Below are positions 1 to 8,928 of a stretch of DNA of 60,899 nt, piece by piece. The stretch is taken from the NCBI RefSeq assembly GCF_009711045.1, contig NZ_WMJX01000016.1, positions 1 to 60,899 on the forward strand. The letters run 5' to 3'. The notes beneath the pieces were generated by a model. It made no database searches, had not been told where the DNA came from, and saw only the letters and a list, made by a program, of their open reading frames with translations. The DNA comes from Myroides albus (lineage in GTDB: Bacteria > Bacteroidota > Bacteroidia > Flavobacteriales > Flavobacteriaceae). Numbering within the stretch: position 1 is the first letter of the stretch; every line of letters starts with the position of its first letter. Position numbers and translations under genes: made by a program.

Positions 1-136
1 AAAGTGCATAGTTTTAACTACAGTCTGCGACCAATAAATATCTCATAGATAAAAAAATTTAAATAGACTATGGGATAACTAAACCAATCTTATAGTATCT
101 CTTTATAAGTGCAAAGACAAAGCTACAAAACAGAAA

Positions 137-165
137 AACCCAACTTCTTGTGAGAAAGTTGGGTT
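137..165. terminator. Bidirectional hairpin terminator
   Basis: A perfect 10-bp stem (137-146 with 156-165) has a 9-nt loop. T-rich sequence follows on the plus strand and A-rich sequence precedes it, so it can work both ways. On the minus strand it would end the transcript of the WG-repeat gene. I see no gene in bases 1-136; this may be the tail of a gene left of the window. Confidence 0.75.
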
Positions 166-315
166 AAGCTTTTTTTAAATATTTTAAGCACTAAAATCCG
201 TTGTTTTTATCTTAGTGCAAAATACTCGGAGAATTAATATTTTAAATTAACACAACAAAGAATTTGAAACTAATAGAGAAGAAAATCAATTACCTTTTAC
301 CCTCTCTTTACACAT

Positions 316-1824
316 TTACTTAAAACTGAACGAAATACCCGTTTTCTCAAGCTCCGTATAACTAAGGTGATTTGACATCTTAAAATAATAAGCATAGTAA
401 CGCATAATCTGATTCTCATCTTCTAATCCTTGTACAACTTGATACAAATCATCTACAATGTAATGAATCATATTATAACGATCAGGTATAACTACATTAC
501 TTGATAAATCCATTAGACCAAACTGTGAATCATACGCTCTGCGAAAGCGAACAAACTTAAGATCTTTTAAAACAGTCAAAGAGTGATACTCAGGCTGTAT
601 AATCCAACGTTTATTTAAAGCATCCCATAATCCGGTGCGCAATTCATCCTGCAACTGATAACTCACATAATAATAGGGTTCATTGATAAATCCAATGTTT
701 CGAACTTTGTGAAATTGACTATCCACAGGAAAATCTTCTTTGGCAATAATCTCATACTTGTTTGGCCAGATCAAATCCTCATAGCTTGTCACACTGTAAC
801 TTAAAGGATCTGGAAGATAATCTTTCAATACTCCCGTTGTGGTTAAAATATAAAAGTCATTTGTTGTTCTAGTTTTATCACTTGGCAAAACCTCTATTAA
901 AAAGAAATTATTCGAAACTACTGCATCAATATTGACAACATTTTGCCATATCTCTAAAAGAGGTCTATCTTGTTTTAAATCCAGACTTTTTAAATGTACA
1001 GGCAAAGGCATATCAAACTGCTCATTAACAAAATAACGCCCACTTGTCTTAGTATCTCTATAAATAGTTGGAGGATTTTTCCAATGACTCTCATTAATTT
1101 TAAAATACACCAAATGCTCCTTGCCTTTATAAGTTATCGGAAACACGCGACTTTGAATTAACTCATAAGATTTTATCTTCTTACCAAGAAGATTATAAGT
1201 CTTTACTTTATCTGCTCTTAATTGACGTACCAACTTGAGCTTGTGATCATAAGTGCCTTTAAAATTTGAAAGCAATTTGACAAAGCTATTGACTTTTGCT
1301 TTATACAAGTGATGTCCTATTTGAATGAACTTAGATGATAAAGCTTCTATTGGTATTTTTTGCAATCCCTGTGTTGATTTCAAACTTGAGCTAACCCTGG
1401 CTATAGTTTGATTGGTTTCTAAAACAAACACACTGTGTCTAGCTCTGTTTACATCTTTATCAAATAAAGGGCTAAAAGAAGAATTCCTACTAAGAATATT
1501 GAAGTTTGGCAAAAACTTCCACTCCCAAAAACGCGTTTTAACTGTATAGTATCGCAAAGCTGAAACTACCGTAAATTTCCTAACCACATACAACTCTATA
1601 GATCTAAAGCGAAACCCTACCACAACTTTATTCTTTGTATTAATCACACCTACCTTACCTTTGTTATCAGTGACAACTGCAAAACCAGTAGAGGTGAAAA
1701 CTTTTGCAGATAAATATTGCGGAGCAATAACTACGTTCTTGGCCTGATCCCAATAGCCGTACAATTTATTCTTTGCCAAAAAAGGAACGAGTTTTTGACT
1801 TTTTAATCCATTTTTGTAGTTCAT
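316..1824 (-). CDS. WG-repeat-containing protein
   Basis: A 502-residue protein starting at an ATG. WG-like beta repeats are visible at both ends: KLYGYWD...VVIAPQY and KVGVINTKNKVVV within the first 75 residues, and TGLWDALNKRWIIQPEY and FGLMDLSSNVVIPDRY near residues 400-450. The middle is rich in charged and aromatic residues and shows no other domain I recognise. There is no clear signal peptide or membrane segment. WG (KWG) repeats form small beta modules and are common in Bacteroidota proteins of unknown role. The gene stands alone, with its own terminator at 137-165. Membership of the WG family is fairly secure; function is unknown. Confidence 0.75.
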   Translation of the reverse strand: MNYKNGLKSQKLVPFLAKNKLYGYWDQAKNVVIAPQYLSAKVFTSTGFAVVTDNKGKVGVINTKNKVVVGFRFRSIELYVVRKFTVVSALRYYTVKTRFWEWKFLPNFNILSRNSSFSPLFDKDVNRARHSVFVLETNQTIARVSSSLKSTQGLQKIPIEALSSKFIQIGHHLYKAKVNSFVKLLSNFKGTYDHKLKLVRQLRADKVKTYNLLGKKIKSYELIQSRVFPITYKGKEHLVYFKINESHWKNPPTIYRDTKTSGRYFVNEQFDMPLPVHLKSLDLKQDRPLLEIWQNVVNIDAVVSNNFFLIEVLPSDKTRTTNDFYILTTTGVLKDYLPDPLSYSVTSYEDLIWPNKYEIIAKEDFPVDSQFHKVRNIGFINEPYYYVSYQLQDELRTGLWDALNKRWIIQPEYHSLTVLKDLKFVRFRRAYDSQFGLMDLSSNVVIPDRYNMIHYIVDDLYQVVQGLEDENQIMRYYAYYFKMSNHLSYTELEKTGISFSFK

Positions 1825-2112
1825 AGCAGTTGAGATTTTAAAGCTTTAAGAGATGGTAAAAGTTACTTATTTTTCTTTTAAATTACTACTCTACATTTTA
1901 TAAAAAATAAGAAAGGGACAATAAAATAGACTTTAGAGCAACTCTGAGAAAAAAACACCTAAGAATTAACTACACTAGCCAATGTTAATGATAAAGAGAA
2001 AAAACTTAATAGTATCCCAAAGTACAAGCATCAGTTTATTGACCTATATCAAAAACAATCACTATTGTAGAACTTTAACACTAAATTATTTATACCAATT
2101 CTAAATAATTGT

Positions 2113-2120
2113 TATTTTTG
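2113..2120 (+). promoter_or_regulatory. Flavobacterial -7 box before AraC gene
   Basis: TATTTTTG matches the TAnnTTTG consensus of the Bacteroidota primary sigma factor and lies 22 bp before the start codon. No good TTG box stands 17-21 bp further upstream, so support is partial. Confidence 0.4.
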
Positions 2121-2142
2121 TCTACAATCAATTTAAAAACTT

Positions 2143-2997
2143 ATGCCTTATAATAATGAAATAGTAACCTATAGTCAAGGTCCAAATGCCGTTGGAGGTA
2201 TATATGTAAAAGACCACAATTGTTTAGGCAAGAAGTCGCAAATGATAAATCACACCCATAGAGATGATTACTACGTAATTAGTATTGCGACAAATGGTGC
2301 TATGGTAATGGATTGCGAATTAAACAAATTCCAAGTAAAACGCAATAGCATTTTAATAGTAAAACCTTACCAAATACATAGCTTACGCGAGATTACCGAA
2401 GACTATAACGGATACTTTTTAGGTGTACAGGATTTTCGAATTCCAAATCACCTAAGTGATTTACTCTTTACTATTCCTGGCAATAAACAATTGATTAGCA
2501 TTTCTGAGGAGGATCTAAGTCTACTGACTCAAACTTTTGATTTAATGCGTTGCTATATGAAAAAGGACAATACATATCAAACGCAGATTATCAATGGGTT
2601 GTTTTCCACTGCCCTACACAAAATATGTTCTTTGGTGGAATCTGAACATCCAATTACAGATTTAGCTTTGTTGAGTCAACCCGCTTTAATTACTTCTAAA
2701 TTCAAGCGTTTAATTACCCATCAAACACACTTAAATTTGCCTTCTTTCTTTGCAAGCCAGCTCAATATAACTACAGCGCACTTAAACGATTGTGTCAAAA
2801 AAACAACAGGGCAAACTGCTAGCTATTGGTTAAAGAAATCCATTATTGACGAGGCCAAAAGATTACTGTATTATACAGATAAAACAGTCAAAGAGATTGC
2901 CTTTAATTTGGGCTTTGAAGATCATACCTATTTCTCGCGTATGTTTAAAAAAAACACCTACCAAACACCTTTAGAGTTTCGCATAGAGTATAGATAA
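2143..2997 (+). CDS. AraC family transcriptional regulator
   Basis: A 284-residue protein with an N-terminal cupin-type sensor domain (residues 1 to about 130, with HTHRDDYYV near residue 37). A C-terminal double helix-turn-helix of about 100 residues ends in the classic second helix region, IAFNLGFEDHTYFSRMFKK. AraC proteins of this size bind DNA and respond to a small ligand held in the cupin. The next plus-strand gene, about 540 bp downstream, is a siderophore-interacting flavoprotein, so a role in iron or siderophore response is possible. That link is inference only. Terminator-like hairpins between the two genes suggest separate transcripts. Confidence 0.88.
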   Translation: MPYNNEIVTYSQGPNAVGGIYVKDHNCLGKKSQMINHTHRDDYYVISIATNGAMVMDCELNKFQVKRNSILIVKPYQIHSLREITEDYNGYFLGVQDFRIPNHLSDLLFTIPGNKQLISISEEDLSLLTQTFDLMRCYMKKDNTYQTQIINGLFSTALHKICSLVESEHPITDLALLSQPALITSKFKRLITHQTHLNLPSFFASQLNITTAHLNDCVKKTTGQTASYWLKKSIIDEAKRLLYYTDKTVKEIAFNLGFEDHTYFSRMFKKNTYQTPLEFRIEYR

Positions 2998-3265
2998 CCT
3001 CAATTATCTATATCCCTCTATGGTTGCTCTTTTGCCTTTCATTTTACTTTTACAAAATGATCTATAACTACCTCTTGTGTCCTCTACTGACCATTACACA
3101 GAGCAACACCTATAATTATGCGTTTTAAGATACTATTTAAATAATATTCTTTGATTTGTTATTCTATCAAAAGGTCTTTTCAACTTAATTTTACTAACAT
3201 CATACAATTGATAATTAAAAAACACATTAGACAAGAGTAGTTACTATCTTATGGGGATGGTAAAT

Positions 3266-3300
3266 AGAGTAGTTAATTTTAATAATAAATTGACTACTCT
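3266..3300 (+). terminator. Hairpin, likely terminator downstream of AraC gene
   Basis: A 14-bp stem with one G-T wobble (3266-3279 with 3287-3300) and a 7-nt loop, followed by TTTA. It lies 270 bp after the AraC stop codon, the long 3' leader being otherwise empty. Confidence 0.5.
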
Positions 3301-3323
3301 TTACTTGAAATGAATCATTTTTA

Positions 3324-3341
3324 CTATCAACACGTTGATAG
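3324..3341. promoter_or_regulatory. Inverted repeat, possible operator
   Basis: CTATCAAC-AC-GTTGATAG has two perfect 8-bp arms around a 2-bp spacer. It sits between the AraC gene and the siderophore-interacting protein gene, about 200 bp before the latter. The size fits a dimeric regulator site, but no regulator can be named. Confidence 0.35.
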
Positions 3342-3391
3342 ACATAAATACAAACAAGTTTAAAAGATTATACTTTATTACTTTTTTTTAC

Positions 3392-3427
3392 ACCTCACAC
3401 CTGTCAAAATCGGTATGAGGTTTTTTT
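3392..3427 (+). terminator. Rho-independent terminator
   Basis: ACCTCA pairs with TGAGGT, with a further ACC/GGT pairing inside, followed by a run of T. It terminates whatever is transcribed rightward between 3300 and 3390; no coding sequence is visible there. Confidence 0.55.
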
Positions 3428-3539
3428 ATAAATAAATTTCCAAATACCTTTTTTTGTCCAATGAACTCCTTTATACTCCCATTTATTTAGAATGACTTTT
3501 AATAGACCTTTGCTACAGTAAAATTAAAAGTCGAGAATT

Positions 3540-4268
3540 ATGCCAAAAATACCAAAACTTATAGGAACATTAGTCAAGACTGCTTGGAGTAAAATGTTTA
3601 TTGAAGTCACAGTTAGTGAAAAAGAGCAAATAAGCGACAACCTACTTAGAATAAGATTTAAAGCAGATATACAACAAGCTAAATACGAAATCGGACAAGC
3701 TATACTCATGCAGATTTCCGAGACAGAATACAGAAACTATACCCCAAGTGAATACAATCGCGAACAAGGTTATTTTGACGTTCTATTTCATCAACAAGCT
3801 GACGGGCCAGGCACTCGCTTTTTTAAAGATATCCAAGTAAATGACAAACTGACCTCAAGCATTCCAAGAGGGCAAAATGTCTATGATAAAAATATAGATT
3901 ACCATTTTTTCTATGGAGATGAATCGTGTATTGGATTCTGTCTATACCTGCAACAACTCTTAAACAAAGATAACAAAACTCTAAAAGGCATACTGGAGGT
4001 TAACGATAAGAACAAAACATATATTGGAAGTGAACTCAGTCATATTGAATTTGTTGAAAAATCTTTAAGCAATAAAGCGCAAACGGCTATTGAATATATC
4101 GATTCACTCAACGAGTTTCAGTGGAATAGAATACAACATGGGCAGTTCTACATTATGGGAAATGCAAAGAGTATATCCAAATTCAAAAAAGCATTACGCG
4201 AGAGAGGTGTTTCAAATAACAATATTGTTACCCAACCTTTCTGGGTAGAGGGTAAAGTAGGACTATAA
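3540..4268 (+). CDS. Siderophore-interacting FAD/NAD(P) protein (SIP family)
   Basis: A 242-residue protein of the ViuB/SIP ferric-siderophore reductase family. Residues 18-110 form the FAD-binding beta barrel with the flavin-contact motif YRNYTPSEY near residue 65. Residues 120-240 form the NAD(P)-binding-like half, with HFFYGDESCIG near 121-131. Family members reduce Fe(III)-siderophores in the cytoplasm to release iron. It starts at an ATG and has no signal peptide. It stands alone, with an AraC regulator upstream. The family call is secure; the actual siderophore is unknown. Confidence 0.85.
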   Translation: MPKIPKLIGTLVKTAWSKMFIEVTVSEKEQISDNLLRIRFKADIQQAKYEIGQAILMQISETEYRNYTPSEYNREQGYFDVLFHQQADGPGTRFFKDIQVNDKLTSSIPRGQNVYDKNIDYHFFYGDESCIGFCLYLQQLLNKDNKTLKGILEVNDKNKTYIGSELSHIEFVEKSLSNKAQTAIEYIDSLNEFQWNRIQHGQFYIMGNAKSISKFKKALRERGVSNNNIVTQPFWVEGKVGL

Positions 4269-4488
4269 CAATAGCTCCTTGCACAAAAAAAGCGGTTAAT
4301 CCTTTACCCGGTAAAGCAGAGAAGATAAACTACAAGAATAATCGATTAATTGAAGATAAGTGGCGTTGCCCTAAAACTTTAAAACAAGCTATAAAACAAC
4401 AACCTGCATAAAATTCAACCTTATAACAACCCAATACAAAAACGACAAGACAGAGTCTTACCATATAAAATCCAGATATGTGTTGTGT

Positions 4489-4521
4489 AAGTGGTACAGT
4501 GACTACCTTACTGTACCACTT
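4489..4521. terminator. Bidirectional terminator
   Basis: A perfect 12-bp stem (4489-4500 with 4510-4521) followed by TTTTATT lies immediately after the stop of the DUF4269 gene and serves the convergent SIP gene as well. The 220 bp between the SIP stop and this hairpin hold no complete gene. Confidence 0.75.
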
Positions 4522-4525
4522 TTTA

Positions 4526-5053
4526 TTATTTTGTATCCCTATACTTTAACAAAGCCAGATAAGGGTCACCTGAAAGATTCAGCAATTTAGCAAAGGCAGG
4601 TTCTGTTTTCATCCCAGCTTTTTTTAGTGCAATTACTTTTTGCTTAAATAAAGCCCCTTTTTCAAGTAAAATTTTGTACTCAACTATCATATGCTGATAG
4701 CCATTTTGCTGCTCTACAGGCCTATTTTGAGCGAATAACTCAATGGGATATCCTTGGATTTGCAAATTAGCCACTACCGTTTCTACACCCCCTATTAAGC
4801 AGCTACAAGACTGGTAGAAATCATATTCTTTAAAGCGCTGATCTATATCATCCAAAAAGGCATCTAAATCTTTTGCTTGACAACAAATATCTAAATCACT
4901 GCCTTCTACAGCAATATCTATTGGAAAGGTACCTATTAACACAGGGTTATACCCCTGTAGTTTATCCATTATTCTATATTCTGTGAGTAATCGATAAATC
5001 TCTTGTTGTTGCACAGTACCACTTTTTAGATAGGCAAGGTTCTTAAAATTCAT
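4526..5053 (-). CDS. DUF4269 domain-containing protein
   Basis: A 175-residue protein read from the ATG at 5053 (MNFKNLAYLKSG). The open frame continues upstream to a TTG, but that adds a non-conserved hydrophobic stretch, so I prefer the internal ATG. The DUF4269 family resembles minimal nucleotidyltransferase folds. Motif LIGTFPIDIAVEGSDLDICC (residues 35-54) carries the G[ST]-then-D-x-D pattern typical of that fold. The activity of the family has not been established to my knowledge. It lies downstream of an SMR efflux gene on the same strand with a 128-bp gap. Confidence 0.8.
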   Translation of the reverse strand: MNFKNLAYLKSGTVQQQEIYRLLTEYRIMDKLQGYNPVLIGTFPIDIAVEGSDLDICCQAKDLDAFLDDIDQRFKEYDFYQSCSCLIGGVETVVANLQIQGYPIELFAQNRPVEQQNGYQHMIVEYKILLEKGALFKQKVIALKKAGMKTEPAFAKLLNLSGDPYLALLKYRDTK

Positions 5054-5181
5054 AGACGATGTTAATAACAATATGATGACGCAGCAAAGTAAACAATTTA
5101 AACCAAAATTAGCTAGCCTGTAAATGGTTATACTCCCTCTTAAGAGGATCTTTACCATGTAGTATGCTATACTTACGGTAA

Positions 5182-5514
5182 TCAATGAGTACCCGATTTT
5201 GAAAACAAATTAATGATCACTACACCTAAAACAATGCACGAAATCCCCAAAATAGCAGCAGTGTCTAATTTTTGATTGTACAAAAACACACTCAATAGAC
5301 TAACAAGTACAATACCAATACCAGACCATAAGGCATAAGCAATACCTATAGGGACGGTTTTTAAAGTAAGGCTTAAAAAGTAAAATGCTATAACATAACC
5401 TAGTAGAGTCAGCACACTTGGCCAAAACTTAGTAAACTCATGCGTCGCCTTTAAAGCGCTGGTTGCAATCACTTCAAAGACAATGGCAACAAACAAGAAA
5501 AGATAGTCTTTCAT
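5182..5514 (-). CDS. SMR family multidrug/guanidinium exporter
   Basis: A 110-residue, four-helix membrane protein. The essential membrane-embedded glutamate is at residue 14 in IVFEVIATSALK, and the family signature AYALWSGIGIV spans about residues 59-69. SMR proteins (EmrE, QacE, Gdx) work as antiparallel dimers that exchange protons for cationic compounds. A tryptophan in ALWSG and no Gdx-specific motif suggest the Qac/EmrE-like type, but I cannot assign the substrate. A -7 box (TATTTTTG, minus strand, near 5545) and a terminator upstream at 5588-5625 suggest it starts its own transcript. Confidence 0.9.
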   Translation of the reverse strand: MKDYLFLFVAIVFEVIATSALKATHEFTKFWPSVLTLLGYVIAFYFLSLTLKTVPIGIAYALWSGIGIVLVSLLSVFLYNQKLDTAAILGISCIVLGVVIINLFSKSGTH

Positions 5515-5587
5515 CTTATGGATATTATATCATTTAATTGGGCAAAAATACAAGTAGATTATCCGTTTTGTTTTTGACATAAATCAA

Positions 5588-5625
5588 AAAAGGTTATCTA
5601 TGCACAGTGGCGTAGATAACCTTTT
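5588..5625. terminator. Terminator of the ATPase/GNAT/Crp operon
   Basis: A 13-bp stem (5588-5600 with 5613-5625) with a 12-nt loop and T-rich flanks on the minus strand. It lies 20 bp past the stop of the Crp-like gene and separates it from the SMR gene. Confidence 0.75.
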
Positions 5626-5645
5626 AACTATAGTAAAAGAGAATA

Positions 5646-6206
5646 TTAAACTCTGCGAATACGGCTCAATGTCTCTTGTGAAATACCCAAATAGGAAGCT
5701 ATATTACCCAAGGGAATACGGTGAAAGTCATCCCCTAATTCTTTAATTAAATTATAATAGCGTTCACTAGCACTCATGGTTTGTAAGCCAAAAGCCCTTT
5801 GTTCTAATTGCAAGCAATAATCCTCGGTTGATCTACGACTGATAAGATTTAATTCAGGATGTTCTCTATAAAGCCTTAGCAATACTTGATTGGAAATTGC
5901 GTGAACGATGCAGTCTTCCATACATTGTATGTACTCAAGTGATGCACGACTTTTGTACATTTGATAAGTAGATCCCATAATAGTATGCTCAAAGGCAAAC
6001 CACACATCTATTTCTTTTTCTGAAACTAGATAATAACCACGTACAAATCCTTTTTCCAATACATATAGACTTCCTGAGAGTTGTCCTTTCTTTAAAAGTA
6101 ACTCTCCTTTTTTCATATGAAATGTCTGTACATTCTTCTCCAAAGCATCTCGACACTGAGAAGATATATAGCCATATTGCTCGAAAAGTCTAATTAAAAC
6201 ATTCAT
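5646..6206 (-). CDS. Crp/Fnr family transcriptional regulator
   Basis: A 186-residue protein. Residues 10-125 form a cyclic-nucleotide-binding beta roll (KKGELLLKKGQLSGSLYVLEKG). The C-terminus carries a short helix-turn-helix (IPLGNIASYLGISQETLSRI). This short-tailed Crp type is widespread in Bacteroidota, where it often lacks the cAMP-contact residues, so the ligand is unknown. It is the last gene of a probable operon: ATPase (6740-7294), GNAT (6229-6750) and this gene, with only 22 bp between GNAT and regulator. Confidence 0.88.
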   Translation of the reverse strand: MNVLIRLFEQYGYISSQCRDALEKNVQTFHMKKGELLLKKGQLSGSLYVLEKGFVRGYYLVSEKEIDVWFAFEHTIMGSTYQMYKSRASLEYIQCMEDCIVHAISNQVLLRLYREHPELNLISRRSTEDYCLQLEQRAFGLQTMSASERYYNLIKELGDDFHRIPLGNIASYLGISQETLSRIRRV

Positions 6207-6228
6207 AGTGGTTCAATCTTGTAACTAT

Positions 6229-6750
6229 TTATTTATTCAGTCTAATATACCAAAAATGTGGCACATTCTCATACAAAAATGTATTTACTGCCTTAAACCC
6301 AGCCTTCTCCAAGACGTTCTTCGATCCTTTGTTCCCAACTTCTGAAATAGCGTGAATAGGTAATAGAGTTAAATACTTATCAGCGTAAATTAAACAAGCA
6401 AGAGCTGCCTCTGTAGCATAACCTTTACCCCAGGCATCATACACAAAGCGATATCCAAAATCAAGATATTCTTCAACGCCGTTAACACCATTGTTAATGT
6501 ATTTAAACCCAGTCCATCCGATAAATGTATTAGTCTGTTTCTCAATTACTGCCCATCTACCTATACCAAAATCCTTATATTGTTTGGTAATAAAACTAAT
6601 CATCTGTGCAGCTTGAGTTTTATTCTCTAATGGCTTTTTACCTAAAAATTCTTGAACGCGTATGTCGCTATCTAACTTATAAATACCCTCTAGGTCATTG
6701 TCCTGGATTGGACGAATCAGCAATCGCTGCGTTTCAATATTATGCTTCAT
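6229..6750 (-). CDS. GNAT family N-acetyltransferase (RimJ/RimL type)
   Basis: A 173-residue protein starting MKHNIETQRLLIRPIQDNDL, the usual start of the Acetyltransf_3 (RimJ-like) group. The acetyl-CoA-binding segment is around residues 105-125 (YDAWGKGYATEAALA), and the closing motif is NVLEKAGFKAV. Substrates of this group include ribosomal protein N-termini and many small molecules. Its start overlaps the end of the ATPase gene by 11 bp, implying co-translation. Confidence 0.88.
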   Translation of the reverse strand: MKHNIETQRLLIRPIQDNDLEGIYKLDSDIRVQEFLGKKPLENKTQAAQMISFITKQYKDFGIGRWAVIEKQTNTFIGWTGFKYINNGVNGVEEYLDFGYRFVYDAWGKGYATEAALACLIYADKYLTLLPIHAISEVGNKGSKNVLEKAGFKAVNTFLYENVPHFWYIRLNK

Positions 6751-7294
6751 TTTCCTTGTTTTTTAAAAAAGATACTATAAACTCTGTGCGTTGTTCGACT
6801 GAAGATTTAGGCACCTCTACCAAAGAATATCCATATCGCAGATAAGTTTGCCTGATCACCTCATAAGTTTTAATGGCCAATGACATATCTTGTTTGCGCT
6901 GTTTGTCTTGAGTGTAAATCTCTTGCCATGGCGGTAATATAAACACTGTTGGATTAAACGAAAGTTCCCTGGCAATTTGCCTTTGCAGTTCCGTCACTTG
7001 TAATTGTTCTAAAGTAGCATAGCCAATACTATCAATAATTCCCCTATCCCATAACACAAGCTCAGAAGAATCACAGTCTTGATAATCAGACACCGATCGA
7101 CTCAACATGGCTTGATAAAAAAGCTGTTTGTCTTTCCATGGCAAAACTTCACTATTTGCCAATTGCTCCACTTGAATAATAGCCCTACCTACCTCAGGCA
7201 TAATCTGGTATCCCTTTTTCTCTAATGCATTTAATAAAGTAGTCTTTCCACTACCTGGTCCACCAGTAAATATATAAAAGTTTGATTTGATCAT
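6740..7294 (-). CDS. AAA family ATPase, NadR/AAA_28 type
   Basis: A 184-residue P-loop protein. The Walker A motif is GGPGSGKTT at residues 11-19, and a Walker B-like LVLWDRGIID lies near residue 95. AAA_28 proteins look like small kinases (NadR kinase domain), but most are uncharacterised. I start at the ATG at 7294; the frame extends to a TTG at 7321. It is the first gene of an operon with a GNAT acetyltransferase and a Crp-like regulator. No promoter match is obvious in the 260 bp upstream, which otherwise look empty. Confidence 0.8.
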   Translation of the reverse strand: MIKSNFYIFTGGPGSGKTTLLNALEKKGYQIMPEVGRAIIQVEQLANSEVLPWKDKQLFYQAMLSRSVSDYQDCDSSELVLWDRGIIDSIGYATLEQLQVTELQRQIARELSFNPTVFILPPWQEIYTQDKQRKQDMSLAIKTYEVIRQTYLRYGYSLVEVPKSSVEQRTEFIVSFLKNKENEA

Positions 7295-7584
7295 TTCTTT
7301 ATAGTTTAATTTGTTTTGCAAGGATCAGTGTATCCATAGCAAAAAACATTACAAAATAATTTATATACTCTAAATACTTGGGAAAAACGAGAAGTAGAAA
7401 AACTGTAGTAGAGCCTACATACTCCTCTAAAGCAAGTCGTCTAAATAAGAAATACCTCTTAGAATAAGGTGATTACAAAAGTACAAAAAAAGCATTGTAA
7501 TTAAAAAACACTTTAAACAACTCAAACTTATCTAAGTTAAGCTCCCACTAAAAAAACTATCAAAAGTAGCTAAAGAATATTTTA

Positions 7585-8382
7585 TTACAAGTGAGCTTCA
7601 ATAGCATAAACCAAAGGTACTTTATCACCCAAAGGTTTAATCTGATATTTCCCAGGAGCTATCTCTATAATCTGATTAAAACATGGATATGGAGAATAGT
7701 TAAATTCTTGAAAAACACTAATTGTCAACCCATTCGATATTAATCCTTGCATTACATCAGATAAACTGTGATTCCAATTAACTGTTTTAAATGTCTTGTG
7801 AGCATCTTTATCGGCATAGGTTCCACTTTCTACTTCCACAATATCTTCAACGTTGAAATAAGAATACGCAATTTCACTAAAATTATAATCATACATCCAT
7901 ACAAAGGGATGAAACTCTACCAACACAAATTTGCCATCCACCTTTAGGTATCTTGATACCACTTTTGCCCACTGAAACATATCAGGTAACCAACCTAACA
8001 CACCGTAACTTGTATATACTATATCAAACTGCTCACTCAACATTGTAGGTAATGCATAAATATCACTGCAAATAAAACGTGCATTTAAACCTAATTGTTG
8101 TGTAAGTGCGTTTGCTTTCTCTATTGCCACCTCAGATAGATCAACACCAGTAACCTCTGCTCCCATTCTAGCTAAAGACAGAGTATCTTGGCCAAAATGA
8201 CACTGCAAGTGTAAAATCTTTTTACCTTTTACATCACCCAGCAAATCAAGTTCTATATCATTTAAAGAAGATTTACCTTTTAAAAAATCTTTCATGTTAT
8301 AAAACTCAGATTCAATATGTAAATCAACTTTTTCATTCCAAGTCTTTTTATTTACTTGTATATAATCACCGTGTGTATTCAT
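7585..8382 (-). CDS. Class I SAM-dependent methyltransferase
   Basis: A 265-residue protein with the Rossmann SAM-binding motif ILHLQCHFGQDTLSLARMGA (residues 55-74), the acidic motif II (VTGVDLSE) and a post-motif (FDIVYTSYGVLGWL near 118-131). The C-terminal half is a family-specific cap rich in aromatic residues. Substrate unknown. Single-gene unit; start is an ATG. Confidence 0.85.
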   Translation of the reverse strand: MNTHGDYIQVNKKTWNEKVDLHIESEFYNMKDFLKGKSSLNDIELDLLGDVKGKKILHLQCHFGQDTLSLARMGAEVTGVDLSEVAIEKANALTQQLGLNARFICSDIYALPTMLSEQFDIVYTSYGVLGWLPDMFQWAKVVSRYLKVDGKFVLVEFHPFVWMYDYNFSEIAYSYFNVEDIVEVESGTYADKDAHKTFKTVNWNHSLSDVMQGLISNGLTISVFQEFNYSPYPCFNQIIEIAPGKYQIKPLGDKVPLVYAIEAHL

Positions 8383-8708
8383 ACTTATATCAAGTTTAAG
8401 ATATCTACTTATTATTAATCTAATATAGAAATTGAGAATTTAAAACTAACGAAAAAAAAGACTTCTTCTCTCTTAAATCTCCCTTGTTTTTATAACCAAA
8501 AATACAACATACGCTTTAGTAGATTCCAAAGCATTTATTTGAACCTTAATTCACTGTTGTAAAGATCTATGCATAATTACTTTTTACCACTAACTTTTAG
8601 TTTAAAAAAAATTACTTCACAAAACCCCTGCAATCATAAGGTTTTGAACGATTATAAGTAAAAAGCTTAAAAAAATAAAAGATAAATATTTTTAAAATAA
8701 ATAGTTTT

Positions 8709-8723
8709 TGGCACGAATATTGA
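8709..8723 (+). promoter_or_regulatory. Sigma-54-like -24/-12 promoter
   Basis: TGGCACG-AATA-TTGA matches the RpoN consensus TGGCAC-N5-TTGC with exact spacing (11 bp from the second G of -24 to the G of -12). The last base is A instead of C. It is preceded by a T run, as usual for strong sites. Transcription would start near 8734. Confidence 0.5.
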
Positions 8724-8733
8724 AAATATGCAA

Positions 8734-8928
8734 AATACAAACCTGATAATAAGCAGAATAAAGGTTTTCAAGTATCAGTTGTAGAATAAACAAGTAAGTA
8801 TTTTTTTTTCATAATTTTTTTTTATCTGCTAAATCTAGTAGTCAATAGTAAAATTGATTAATTAGTTCATAGTAAGTTAATTTTTTTATTTTTAAGGCCC
8901 CTTCATTTGCACTTGAAGGGGCTTTTTT
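8734..8928 (+). ncRNA. Putative sigma-54-dependent small RNA
   Basis: About 195 nt lie between a sigma-54-like promoter (8709-8723) and a strong intrinsic terminator (8897-8928). No open frame of useful size is present; the longest starts at the ATG at 8728, codes for only 18 residues, and its start would precede the transcript. The body is very AT-rich with T runs at 8800-8825. The call rests only on the promoter-terminator pairing. No known RNA family is recognised. Confidence 0.4.
8897..8928 (+). terminator. Strong rho-independent terminator
   Basis: A perfect 9-bp GC-rich stem (8897-8905 with 8914-8922), an 8-nt loop and six T. It is more than 500 bp from the end of any annotated gene on either side, so it must end an unannotated rightward transcript. 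Confidence 0.85.

Noticed and set aside
4256..4411. 51-codon open frame after the siderophore-interacting gene, protein-like in composition
   Set aside because: No start codon, overlaps the end of the upstream gene in another frame, and no recognisable family. Might be a gene fragment but cannot be supported.
4526..5185. Longer DUF4269 protein from the TTG at 5185
   Set aside because: The extra 44 residues are a non-conserved hydrophobic stretch overlapping the end of the SMR gene; the ATG at 5053 gives the normal family length.
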